64,000 nt of DNA from Ranitomeya variabilis. Taxonomy: Eukaryota; Chordata; Amphibia; Anura; Dendrobatidae. The notes under the pieces are model-generated. The model was not told the origin of the DNA. It did no database searches and was given only the letters and a program-made list of their open reading frames with translations. Where the stretch lies: assembly GCF_051348905.1 (NCBI RefSeq), contig NC_135236.1, positions 669,889,889-669,953,888 on the forward strand, read 5' to 3'. This document shows positions 1 through 9,939 of the stretch, one piece after another (within the stretch, counting starts at the first letter, position 1; the number at the start of each line of letters is the position of its first letter). The position numbers and the translations under genes are program-made.

Positions 1-1314
1 CTGGAGAAAAGAAAATGTTCTGTCCATAAGAAGATCCTGGAATATTACTGCACTGAGGACGCTGCTTGTATCTGTGTGTCCTGCAGTCTGGTCGGAGAAC
101 ATCGGGGACATCGGGTGGAGATGCTGGATGAGGCCTCTGAGAAGAAGAAGATGAAAATGAGAAATGTTCTCCAGAAACTGACAACAAAGAGAAAGGTGTC
201 CGAGGACAAGGTCCAGAATCTGGAGGGGCACTGGAGAAAGGCTCAAGAAAAAGCAGCTGAAGAAGCCGAGAGAGTCACTGCCCTGTGTACAGACATCAGG
301 AGACGGGTGGACGACCTGGAGAAGAAGGTCCTGAGTGAGATCTCCAGGCAGGAAAAGGAAGAGTCACTGTCACTGTCTGCTCTGATCCATCAGCTGGAAA
401 TAAAGAAGGACGAGCTGTCCAGGAAGATGAGACACATTGAGGAGCTGTGTAACATGACGGATCCACTGACTGTCTTACAGGAACCAGACACCGGTGACTT
501 GTGTGATCCTGAGGAGGAGGGAGGTGATGAGAACACAGGGGGACATGATAAACAGCTCCATGATGGAGATCTAGCCTGGATTATGGGGACTTTTCATGCA
601 GAACTATCTACTATCATGTCAGACCTACATACTAGCTTGTCAAGACAACCAAAACAAATTAAAGATTTCGATAATGAACAAAATCCACCCGTTTACTCAG
701 AAAGTCTGCCTGTTTTAACATCAAAAAATGGAGACAATCATGGAAAGGTCAGGATTGCTGGAATTAGGGGGATCTACGTGGAGGATCCTGCAGACATATT
801 ACTTGATGTAAATACAGCTGCTAATAATATCCATATATCAGATGACCTGAAAATGGCAACCTGGACACAAACAGATGAAGAACGTAAAGAAACCGCAGAG
901 AGATTTCAGGACTATAACCAGGTGATGAGCAGCAGAGGATTCTCCTCGGGGCGACATTACTGGGATGTGGAGGGCAGTGAGGTGGCGGAGTGGATGGTGG
1001 GGATGTGTTATCCCAGTATAGACAGGAGAGAAGATCAGTCTCTCGTTGGATATAATAAAAAATCTTGGTGTCTGCAAAAAGAAAATAATTATTCAGTGAT
1101 ACATGACAGTAAGGAAATCAGAATATCAGATGAAATCTCTAATAAGAGAGTCAGGATATGTCTGGATTATGAGGCCGGGCAGTTGTCCTTTTATGAGCTG
1201 TGTGACCCCATCAGACACTTACACACCTTCACTGCCACCTTCTCCGAGCCCCTTCATGCTGTATTGTGTGTGGGTAATGGCTCACTAAACATATTGGGCG
1301 AGCAGCAACCTTGA
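1..1314 (+). CDS. TRIM25-like E3 ligase, 5'-partial (TRIM copy 1)
   Basis: The reading frame is already open at base 1 and ends at a TGA at 1312-1314, so the window cuts the gene. By alignment to the copy at 6765 the missing part is about 133 codons (RING and B-box 1). Visible in order: a B-box 2 with all ligands (C-x2-H, C-x2-D, C-x2-C, H-x2-H; about 16-111), a coiled coil (about 120-460), an acidic linker rich in Glu/Asp, and a PRY-SPRY domain (about 770-1300) with the GRHYWDVE and VGMCYPSIDR landmarks. Family knowledge: such proteins are cytosolic ubiquitin ligases that dimerise through the coiled coil and recognise targets by SPRY. Odd: the linker at about 571-766 has no similarity to the other three copies, although sequence on both sides does. 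An AATAAA lies at 1811. The family call is secure; orthology to TRIM25 itself is not. Confidence 0.9.
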   Translation: MEKRKCSVHKKILEYYCTEDAACICVSCSLVGEHRGHRVEMLDEASEKKKMKMRNVLQKLTTKRKVSEDKVQNLEGHWRKAQEKAAEEAERVTALCTDIRRRVDDLEKKVLSEISRQEKEESLSLSALIHQLEIKKDELSRKMRHIEELCNMTDPLTVLQEPDTGDLCDPEEEGGDENTGGHDKQLHDGDLAWIMGTFHAELSTIMSDLHTSLSRQPKQIKDFDNEQNPPVYSESLPVLTSKNGDNHGKVRIAGIRGIYVEDPADILLDVNTAANNIHISDDLKMATWTQTDEERKETAERFQDYNQVMSSRGFSSGRHYWDVEGSEVAEWMVGMCYPSIDRREDQSLVGYNKKSWCLQKENNYSVIHDSKEIRISDEISNKRVRICLDYEAGQLSFYELCDPIRHLHTFTATFSEPLHAVLCVGNGSLNILGEQQP

Positions 1315-1315
1315 T

Positions 1316-2376
1316 AAACCATCATAACGTAGTAAATCTGGTCAAAGACCGGCAACTAAAACTAGAATCTGGCTGGTGGAGCTACAGGTCAACGTTCCTC
1401 CATGGTAGCAGTTCATCATCTAACACAGGAATATAGTGATTATATTGTACAGTTTTAGACTGGAGACAATAATGGATTCTGCTAATTTGTAATTTTTTGT
1501 ATTTGCATGTTTAAGCATCTTTGATAATACACCTTTTTAAGAAAAAGCTGCGCCAAAATGTTGCGACTTTTCAAAGCAATTTACGCCATATTTCTATGAA
1601 AAATTGCTTTGATGAATCAACCCTCATGGACTTTACAGTGTCTGACCAGCAGAATCATTTTATAGCTAACAGGTCTATGTAGAGGTGTAGCTTAAATTCT
1701 TGTGAGCATTTACTGCTTTTATGTGTCACGTTTGGTCGATGTACATTCAATTTTGATATATGAGAAAAATAATTTGTTTTTCAAATTTCTAAGTAAAATT
1801 TGTAATACATAATAAATAACTGATTGGACAATTTGTACAGTGATATATGTTTGACATTTTGGGGAGGAAAATATATGTATATACTGATGGAGTGGGTAGT
1901 GTCTATATCTTTGTTCAAGTTGTATTTTATCTAAAAATGACTACAATCTGTTTTATTTATCTTTATATAGTGCCACCATATTCTGCAGCACTTTAGAAAT
2001 GTGAGTGTGTTTGTGTATTTATAAATTGGATTAATACTCATTAAAAGATAAAAAGAACAAAAAAAGTTGCAAAAAATTGGCATATCTAGGCTAGCTTTAC
2101 ACATTTGTGTGTCATGGTCCCTGATGTACGGACCACCCGTAACTCTTCTGACCTGAACTCAGTAGCTAATGGTCCGCTCATCGTGGGGCATAATTGCAAA
2201 GCATCAGACGGATGTCAGATTGGTTTTATACTGTAATTCTTCTTGAAAGTTGTCATGTCTGATATTGGAAACATCCAGTTCTTGCATTAACTGCAGGGCT
2301 CCGAATAGTGAATCGTTGTACCAACAACACAGACAAACTAGTCAATTCACATGATAATGTGCTTTAATTGTTCCAT
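1316..2376. other. Intergenic, 3' flank of TRIM copy 1
   Basis: AT-rich sequence without a credible gene. It holds the probable 3' UTR of the first TRIM gene, with an AATAAA at 1811-1816. No transposon ends were recognised. Confidence 0.5.
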
Positions 2377-2745
2377 AGGGGTTGTTAAAGCGGTTGTCCA
2401 GTCCAAACTGATAAGTCTGCAGTCATTCTGTGTGACGGCAAACTTATGAATCCAACAAGTGCACGCATTGTGCGCTGCGGAGATTCGCCGGTTTCAGACC
2501 CGGGAACGGAGGGTATGTATGAGTTATACATACCCGGCCAAAAACAAGGCCTCACTCTCCATACACTAGATGGGGAGCGACCTCGGCTAATTACATAGTG
2601 TATGAAGAGCGAGTACGCACCCATCGACTGGGAGTATGTATAACTCATACATACCCTCCGTTTCTGGGTTTAAAACCAGCAATTCATAAGTCTGCAATCA
2701 CACCAAGTGACTGCAGACTTATCGGTTTGGACCGAACAACCCCTT
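2377..2745. mobile_element. Foldback MITE-like element
   Basis: The two ends are imperfect inverted copies of each other over roughly 150 bp. Left: GGGGTTGTTAAAGCGG, then GATAAGTCTGCAGTCA. Right: the same words on the other strand (TGACTGCAGACTTATC, then AACAACCCC). The inner part TATGTATGAGTTATACATA is also mirrored at about 2635. There is no coding capacity. The target duplication is not clear, so the superfamily is open. Confidence 0.7.
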
Positions 2746-3269
2746 TATCATCAGAAAAGATCAAGAGTTCAACCTCAATGACATATGTGCCCCTCACCAA
2801 AAAAAATTATTCTACAATTATAAAATTATCAATACCACTACACAACGACCAAAAATTGCCTCCATACCGGCATTGAACCAAATGTAGTAAACAAAAGACT
2901 AGGTCCCCTATTCATGAAATACCTTCATATGTCGCAAAATGGTCTGTCTTCACAGAGGCCATTAACTCTGTTATGACATTGACATACATTTAAGTCATAT
3001 GTCGTGTCCCTACCTTTGATGGAGACTCGCGTGCCGATCCCACATCTTTCTGGTGGATGATGGCTTCCATTGTCGCGCCTGTGTCATGATCATGGGGCAC
3101 CGATGGGTTTCCATGAAAGGTGGAGGCCTCCGGAAGACCTCTTTGTTTGTTATGACGATCCTCTTGAGCTGGCATTCATTGGAGATTATGATTTTCACTC
3201 TACATAGCAGAGCTAATGCCCTGCTATGTATAGCACAAGCGGTCAGACAATTGCAACTTCCAGTCCCCT
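2746..3269. other. Intergenic, nothing recognised
   Basis: Short open frames on both strands (about 60-70 codons) overlap one another at 2990-3271, with no motif and no codon signal. No repeat was recognised. Confidence 0.4.
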
Positions 3270-4020
3270 AAGGGAACTATTATATACAGTAAAAAGTAAA
3301 AAAAAATGTATTTAAAAATATAAAAAATTGTAAAAAAGAAACACAAGTGTTAAATTCACCCCCCTTTTGCCTCATTAAAAATAAAATAATGAAATAAAAA
3401 AGGTACATATTTAACATCACTGCATTCGTAAAAGTCCGATCTATCAAAAGTAAATTAACTCGATTGATAAACGGTGTAATAAAAAATAAAATAAAAATGC
3501 AAGAACTACCTTTTTTTGGCTTCTGTAGCATTGCAATAAAACGCAATAAGAGGTGGTCAAAACATCATATCTATCTCAAAATGGTATCAGTAAAAACATC
3601 AGCTGAGAGCGCAAAATATAAGCACTCACCCAACCCCACATCCCGGAAAATGAAAAATCTCCAATATCTTATTTCACCAATTAAATAAACAAACTATACA
3701 TGTTTGGTATGGACCCATACTGACTTGGAGAATCATAATACCAGGTCAGTTTTACCATTTACTGAACATGGTAAATAAAATAACCCTCCCAAATATTGTG
3801 AAATTGCACTTTTGTTTAGCATTTTCAACGCACTTTTTTCCTGCTTTCTAGTGAATCGCATGATAAAATGAATGGTGTCATTGAAACGTTCAACTCATAC
3901 CACAATAAATAAGCCCTCATATGGCTATGGGGATGGAAAAATAAAATAAAGTTATGGCTCTTGGAAGAAGGGGATTGAAAAAAGAAATTAAAAAAAATAA
4001 AAAAATGAAAATCGCCATGT
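3270..4020. repeat. AT-rich dispersed repeat, copy 1
   Basis: Very A-rich on the + strand. It resembles the stretch at about 51700-52480: both contain AACATCAGCT followed by an A-rich run, a TAAAATGAATG/TAAAATGTCATTC segment, then ATAAGCCCTCATATGG/ATGAGCCCTCCTATGG and AGTTATGGCT/AATTATGGCT in the same order. This marks two old copies of one dispersed family. The class is unknown to me. Confidence 0.6.
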
Positions 4021-5010
4021 CATGACAAGGACAATCGCTCTGCTTGTGACTGCAGAAGGAACATGTGCAATGCCAGGAGGAATGTTGTAGTGGTAACCAT
4101 ATCCAAAATATGGCTGGAACCTAAAAATCTGGCAAGTTAATATACAAACGATTATGACAACCTGTAATTAACATATTGTGTGAAACTACCCCCGGAGCAT
4201 GACTTTACGAGGAGGCACGGGGTTATGAAGAGATGTAACTTCCTGCCTGATGTCTTTCTCTACCTCACCAGAAGAATTGGAGGAAACATGTCTGCAGTGT
4301 CAGGGAGTATAATACTTGGGGTTATCACCTCACATCCCAAGTATTGTGACCACATTTACCTCAGACATCATGTACTAGTGTAGTGTCAGCTCTTACATCA
4401 AATCAATCAATATATTACCTCAGGAATTCATGTCATCGCTATGTCTCCCAATGTATCTGCTACATCTTACCTCACACATGGCTGATGCTGTTTCCATGAA
4501 ACCTCAAACAAAACCAAAGAAAAAAAAATGTGCATGTACCCTAATGAAAATAAATAAGTTAAAAAGCAAGTGCATTAAATCATTAGGGCACTTAGTAAAC
4601 ACTGTTTTTGGTCAAAAAAAGCATAAAGCTGTCCCACCACGGCAAGGTGTACCCAATTGGGACAGGAACTACACTCTCTAATGTTAAAACCTACCTAGTG
4701 TGAATAGTGGCAGAGAGTCCCAGGGTCCAAACCGGACACCCAGCGTTGGAGGAGCTATATATGAACTGCCAGCTCAGTGAAAAGGGGGCCACTTCCTATT
4801 TGTACTGAATACAAAAATACTGAAGAAACATTTTTGTTTTTTCCATGGCCAGTGTGAACATGCCCTTACATCATATGCGTGTTTTCAAGTCATACTCCAG
4901 CTCAGTTTTCTCTTTGTTTTTTTCCATGAATCCTCGTAGCTGACATGGTTCATATTTCAGATTACTGAGGTATTTTACAGCTTCTTCATGAGTCCTGGTG
5001 TGCTGATAAC
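4021..5010. other. Intergenic, nothing recognised
   Basis: No gene with a domain or splice structure and no clear repeat. Open frames of 67-83 codons lack any recognisable motif. Confidence 0.4.
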
Positions 5011-5014
5011 TGGA

Positions 5015-5645
5015 TGACAGGGAACAAGGGCTCTGTGCGGATGGACGGACGCCTGCCATTACTGAGGAATGACAAGGGCTTTTTTTTACAGGTTTCTGCC
5101 ATTACTGAGGGAGGACAAGGGCTGTGTACAGGCTTCTGCCATTACTTACTGAGGAAAAGGGCCGTGTACAGGCTTCTGCCATTACTTACTGAGGAAAAGG
5201 GATGGTACAGGTTTCTGCTATGACTGAGGGGGAACAAGGGCCGTCTACAGGTTTCTGCCATTACTGAGGGAGGACAAAGGCCGTGTACAAGTTTCTGCCC
5301 TTACTGAGGGAGGACAAGGGCCATCTACAGGTTTCTGCTATGACTGAGGGTGGACAAGGGCCATATACAGGTTACTACCAACCCTTACTGAGGAATGATA
5401 AGGGCCATACTCAAATTACTACCTGCCTTACTGAGGGAGGACAAGAGCTGCATACAGATTACAACCTGCCATTTCTGAAGGAAGGCTAGGGCTGTGTACA
5501 GGTTACTGGCTACCCTAACTAAGGAACAACAAGGGCCACTTACATGTTACTGTGTACAGGTTTCTGCCATTACTTAGGTAGGACAAGAACCATGTACAGG
5601 TTACTGGCTGCTCTTACTGAGCGAGAACAACATTTGTGTGATGAT
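5015..5645. repeat. Minisatellite, about 40-bp unit
   Basis: Degenerate tandem copies of a unit containing TTCTGCCATTACTGAGGGA, GGACAAGGGC and TGTACAGG, about fifteen in all. Copies in the second half drift (TACTACC in place of TCTGCC). Confidence 0.85.
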
Positions 5646-5683
5646 GTCTGCCGTTACTAAGTTTTAGGTGTTCTATTGACCTC

Positions 5684-6144
5684 ATGTCACCACTCTCAAA
5701 GGCTATTATGATGAGCTATGAGATTTATTTCTTTCTTAGACGCAATGATAACCAGAGATTGCTTTGGAGACCATATGGGCAATGCCGTGAAGAGGCCTTC
5801 ATGAGGGAATGTCATGCTTCTCATACTCCAAGAATAATGATGTGGGGAGGCATGTATGGTAGCTGGTCTCCTCTAATTTTCATTCCAGGTACACTAACAG
5901 CTCGATGTTACATTGATTTGGTCATAGAACCAATGGTATGGCCGTTTCTCCAAAGTGTCTCAAAGAGGTGGCTCGTACTACTGTGAGTATCCGACGTGGG
6001 ATAAATATTCTACCATTGTTTCCCATTGAGGACATCTGGGACATCATTGGTTGTCAATTACATAGGGATCTGCCAGCAGCACATCTTGATGATTTACATG
6101 ACCAACTGCATTCCGCATGGCAAATCATTGTTCATTCAAACTAG
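5684..6144 (+). pseudogene. Tc1-like transposase remnant
   Basis: The first frame (5684-5986) reads through FFLRRNDNQRLLWRPYG, MMWGGMYG and a GTLTARCYIDLVIEPMVWPF-type block, which is the middle of a Tc1 DDE transposase. A second frame (to 6144) resumes with PIEDIWDIIG, carrying the last catalytic Glu, and a leucine-rich C-terminus. The segment holding the second catalytic Asp (QQDNARPH in the family) is missing between them, the first Asp block is degraded, and no terminal repeats were found. It is a dead DNA transposon fragment. Confidence 0.8.
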
Positions 6145-6149
6145 ATATC

Positions 6150-6500
6150 GACATCAGCAAATTTGTACTATGTACTGTGTGTAAAGCTATTACATTTTAA
6201 ATTATTTTATATCAATTAATTTGTGATAAAAATACATGTTATTAGGCAGTTCTATCACATTCACTAAACCGTTTTTTTCTCCGATTCCTCTTTTTTGCCT
6301 TTTTCCTCATATCCTGTTCCTTTGCTATCAGGTTCCCTCACGCTCAAAGACAATTTATATATAATCTGGTAACTGGTTTGTGCAAATTTACCTGCCCAAT
6401 CTTAATTATTTTTATAAGATGGCTGAACCATGGAAAACATCCACTTTCTACCATTAGGGTCTGATTTACTCATAGATTATAAGCTTGTTATTCTTGTTCA
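6150..6500. other. Intergenic, nothing recognised
   Basis: AT-rich with no motif. Similarity to the 5' flank of the TRIM copy at 18956 begins only near 6500. Confidence 0.4.
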
Positions 6501-6669
6501 AATTAGTAAATAATGTGTTCTTCCATAATATCTGACATTGTTTGTACATCTCCTCTGAATTTTAAAGTATGCAGAATATGTTAGCTCTACTTATCCAAAC
6601 CTGCTATTATTAATTATTATAATTGTGACAAGTTTCCATTAACAGGTTAATGGTAACTGATCTTGTGCT

Positions 6670-6764
6670 GCTCAGCTCTGCCCTATGGAGCCAGTATAAA
6701 ACTTGATCTTTTGTTACTGGGTGTGAGAGAATTGTAGGTTCATTTTTCACTTCCTGTGTAAGTC
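6670..6764 (+). promoter_or_regulatory. Promoter of TRIM copy 2: TATA box and IRF/ETS composite
   Basis: CTCTGCCCT at 6676-6684 is followed by TATAAAA at 6695-6701, about 65 bp before the ATG. TTTCACTTCC at 6745-6754 is an exact match to the ETS-IRF composite element (GGAANNGAAA on the other strand) and includes an ETS core, ACAGGAAGTG. The same arrangement is seen before the copies at 18956 and 31310. Interferon or myeloid control is inference. Confidence 0.55.
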
Positions 6765-8366
6765 ATGGCGTTTGCTGATCCAAGAGATGAGCTGCTCTGC
6801 TCCATCTGTCTGAGCACTTATACAGATCCTGTAATGCTGAGATGTGGACAAAACTTCTGCCGGGTCTGTATTGATCGTGTGCTGGATACACAGGACGGGT
6901 CTGGAATTTATTCCTGTCCTGACTGCAGAGAAGAGTTTCAGGAGCGGCCGGCACTTATGAGGAACATAGCTCTGTGTAAAATAATCGAGAATTTCCTGTT
7001 CACTCAGCCAACAAAGACGGAAACCGGGATCTGCTGCACTTACTGTGTGGACTCTCCTGTACCTGCTGTTAGATCCTGTCTACACTGTGAGGCTTCTCTG
7101 TGTGATAAACACCTGAGAGCTCACAGCAAATCACCAGAACACGTCTTATCTGATCCCAGCACTTCTCTGGAGAAAAGGAAATGTTCTGTTCATAGGAAAC
7201 TTTTAAAATATTATTGCATTAAGGATGACATCTGTATCTGTGTGTCCTGCAGTTTGGCCAGAGAACATCGGGGACACCGGTTGGGGACCCTTGATGAGGC
7301 CTCTGAGAAAAAGAAGGAGAAACTGAGAAATTTTCTCCAGAAAATGACCATAAAAAGAGATGAAAGTGAGAAAAGAGTACGGAGTCTGGAGGAGCGCAGA
7401 AAAAAAGCTCAAGAAAAAACAGCTGAAGAAGCCGAGAGAGTCACTGTCCTATGTACAGACATCAGGAGACGGGTGGACGACCTGGAGAAGAAGGTCCTGA
7501 GTGAGATCTCCAGGCAGGAAAAGGAAGAGTCACTGTCACTGTCTGCTCTGATCCATCAGCTGGAAATAAAGAAGGACGAGCTGTCCAGGAAGATGAGACA
7601 CATTGAGGAGCTGTGTAACATGACGGATCCACTGACTGTCTTACAGGATCCAGACACCGGTGACTTGTGTGATCCTGAGGAGGAGGGAGGTGATGAGGAC
7701 ACAGGGGGACATGATGAACAGCCCCATGATGGACATGACCTGGATGTGGCTGTGATCTCACACACATTACACACATTATGTGACGTAATATCAGGTATAA
7801 GGAGCGGGATCTATGTGGAGGATCCTGCAGACATATTACTAGACGTAAATACAGCTTCTGATAATGTCCTTATATCTGACGACCTGAAAACTGCGACCTG
7901 GACACAAGAAAAGCAGAAACGTCCAGAAACAGCAGAGAGATTCCAGGATTATCAGGTTATAAGTAAAAGGGGATATAATGTAGGAAGACATTACTGGGAT
8001 TTGGAAATCGGTAGAACGGGGGAGTGGAGGGTGGGGATGTGTTATCCCAGTATAGACAGATGGGGAGATCAGTCATACATGGGAAATGATTATAAGTCCT
8101 GGAGTTTGAGTAGGTATTATGATAAGTATTTAGTGATGCATAATAGGAGAGGGATTCGGTTACCTGACAAGATCTCCAGTAATAGAGTCAGGATATATCT
8201 GGATTATGAGGCCGGGCGGCTGTCTTTTTATGAGCTGTGTGACCCCATCAGACACTTACACACCTTCACTGCCAACTTCACCGAGCCCCTTCATGCTGTA
8301 TTATATATATGGGACTGTTCTGTAAAGATATTAGGGGGAAGCAGTAGCAGGAAGAAACCATTTTAA
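6765..8366 (+). CDS. TRIM25-like protein with altered RING (TRIM copy 2)
   Basis: A single uninterrupted exon of 533 residues; the start is the first ATG, after a TATA-bearing flank. Domains: RING 12-54, B-box 1 about 91-120, B-box 2 139-170 with C139, H142, C150, D153, C158, C161, H167 and H170, coiled coil about 171-290, acidic linker to about 346, PRY-SPRY 349-523. Expected role from the family: cytosolic ubiquitin ligase and antiviral sensor or effector. Odd: the RING His ligand is Gln at residue 29 (CGQNFC; CAA at 6849-6851), whereas the copies at 18956 and 31310 have CGHNFC. Cys at 12, 15, 27, 32, 35, 51 and 54 are kept, so zinc site 2 of the RING is probably weakened and ligase activity is doubtful. 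The frame is otherwise intact. ATTAAA lies at 8888. Confidence 0.93.
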   Translation: MAFADPRDELLCSICLSTYTDPVMLRCGQNFCRVCIDRVLDTQDGSGIYSCPDCREEFQERPALMRNIALCKIIENFLFTQPTKTETGICCTYCVDSPVPAVRSCLHCEASLCDKHLRAHSKSPEHVLSDPSTSLEKRKCSVHRKLLKYYCIKDDICICVSCSLAREHRGHRLGTLDEASEKKKEKLRNFLQKMTIKRDESEKRVRSLEERRKKAQEKTAEEAERVTVLCTDIRRRVDDLEKKVLSEISRQEKEESLSLSALIHQLEIKKDELSRKMRHIEELCNMTDPLTVLQDPDTGDLCDPEEEGGDEDTGGHDEQPHDGHDLDVAVISHTLHTLCDVISGIRSGIYVEDPADILLDVNTASDNVLISDDLKTATWTQEKQKRPETAERFQDYQVISKRGYNVGRHYWDLEIGRTGEWRVGMCYPSIDRWGDQSYMGNDYKSWSLSRYYDKYLVMHNRRGIRLPDKISSNRVRIYLDYEAGRLSFYELCDPIRHLHTFTANFTEPLHAVLYIWDCSVKILGGSSSRKKPF

Positions 8367-9380
8367 CATGAGAAATTCGACCATAGACTGGTGACAGAAA
8401 CCAAGCATTTGATTGTTGAATTCCATGGCCAATGAGGTATTTAGAAGGTGGGATTTAGATAATTCCTAAGTGTCAGTTGTGCCAATGACTAGATCACTTG
8501 GGTGAATAATCTGCTGTACGGGTATCTGATGATTATTCGTTGAGTGCCGTTGAATCCTGGTAATGTGTAATTCCTGTGTCTCTAGGTGGATAATCCTGAA
8601 CATGAGAATTTTTGTAGAGATCTGATGTGCCAGTCATGATCAATACAACATATATTGTTATCTGTTAGTATGTTCATATACTGCTATTTACCATGTCACA
8701 CTATATACTAATGTAAGCAACACATATACCCTGTATATAACTACTATTGGTTGTGTTTTGGCGGAATATTGATTGTATAATGGTTACTCAGATTTTAGTC
8801 AAATGTCTTTCACAATGCAAATTATTTACTGAATTATAAATCTCAGCATGATTTCTGTATACATCTTTGTATTATTATATTCTCTCAATTAAATGTGAAG
8901 CTTAAAGAAAGAGTCTCCGCTAATTACTATATTAAAATGGACATGACTTTGGCAAGGAAGAATGTTTACATAGTTGTTGGCTTTTTATGTAGAATCCTAG
9001 AGTTTCGTAATTTCTTCCCTCACACAACTCCTTTTCCAATTTCTCAACCTACAAAATCAATGATTCCTATCACTAGTACGACTGACAGGAGAACAAGGCC
9101 TTGGTAAATGTTACAGTGGGGCACCTTGTTCTACTTCAAAAAGAGCACTTGATGTTCACTTGTGAGCAGTAAACTGGACTTTTATGGATGGCCACAGAGT
9201 AGGTCAATGATGTATGCACCATGCACGACACTGAAATAATTTGCACATGACCTCTTTTCAAGCTGCACCACCTCCATGCCTTGTCCTTGTCCTAGCATCA
9301 TGGTTTCGACAATGTCTTTCAGATTCTAAAGCTTTTGGTTACTGTCTTTAGATACCCCACAAGAAGTAAGGGAGAGTCTT
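8367..9380. other. 3' flank of TRIM copy 2
   Basis: The first 90 bp or so after the stop align with the 3' flank of the copy at 18956 (AGAAAT.CG.CCATAGAC.GGTGA, GATTGTTGAAT). The rest is AT-rich with no gene. A possible poly(A) signal, ATTAAA, is at 8888-8893. Confidence 0.5.
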
Positions 9381-9545
9381 ACTGTGATCAAGGGGGAAGG
9401 TAGAATCGGACTACTGAAACCACAGGGAAAGTATAATTGGGCTCCTGTGACCATAGAGAAAGTAGAATAGGACTGCTGACCATACTTTCTAGGGGAATTA
9501 GAAAGTAGGATATGTCTGTTGTGACCACTAGGAAAGTTGATCATG
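9380..9545. repeat. Short degenerate tandem repeat
   Basis: Four or so loose copies of a 35-45-bp unit with GGAAAGTA.AAT.GG.CT.CTG.GACCA. Too diverged to set a firm period. Confidence 0.4.
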
Positions 9546-9939
9546 GCAAACGTGGAAAAATTTGAGCAGAAACACGTGGAGATGATGTGAGTTTCATGGT
9601 GGACATTGAAATTTTGAGGTTTCTCTTTTTGTCAAAAGACACTGGCTGCAGGAATGGTTTCTATGATGGATGACAGAAAACAAAAGAACAGCACAAAGCA
9701 GAATTGTTATTTTATAGCAATGCAAGTCATTAAAAAGGTGTTAACCGTGTTCAAAATATAGCAGGCACATAAAATTGCGATAAGTTTACGTCTAAAAACG
9801 AATACGTGTACCCAAAAATAATATATTTTACATAAATATAATGACCTGTAATCAGTGTAAATGAACACAATTTGTTATAAACAGTTCATTTTCTTAAGAA
9901 CCAATAAAGATAAAAAAACCCATCCTTTTAACTCAGTGA

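Noticed and set aside
7462-7776. 104-codon antisense frame under the TRIM coiled coil, repeated in copies 3 and 4
   Set aside because: It is the mirror of a conserved coding region; conservation is explained by the sense gene.
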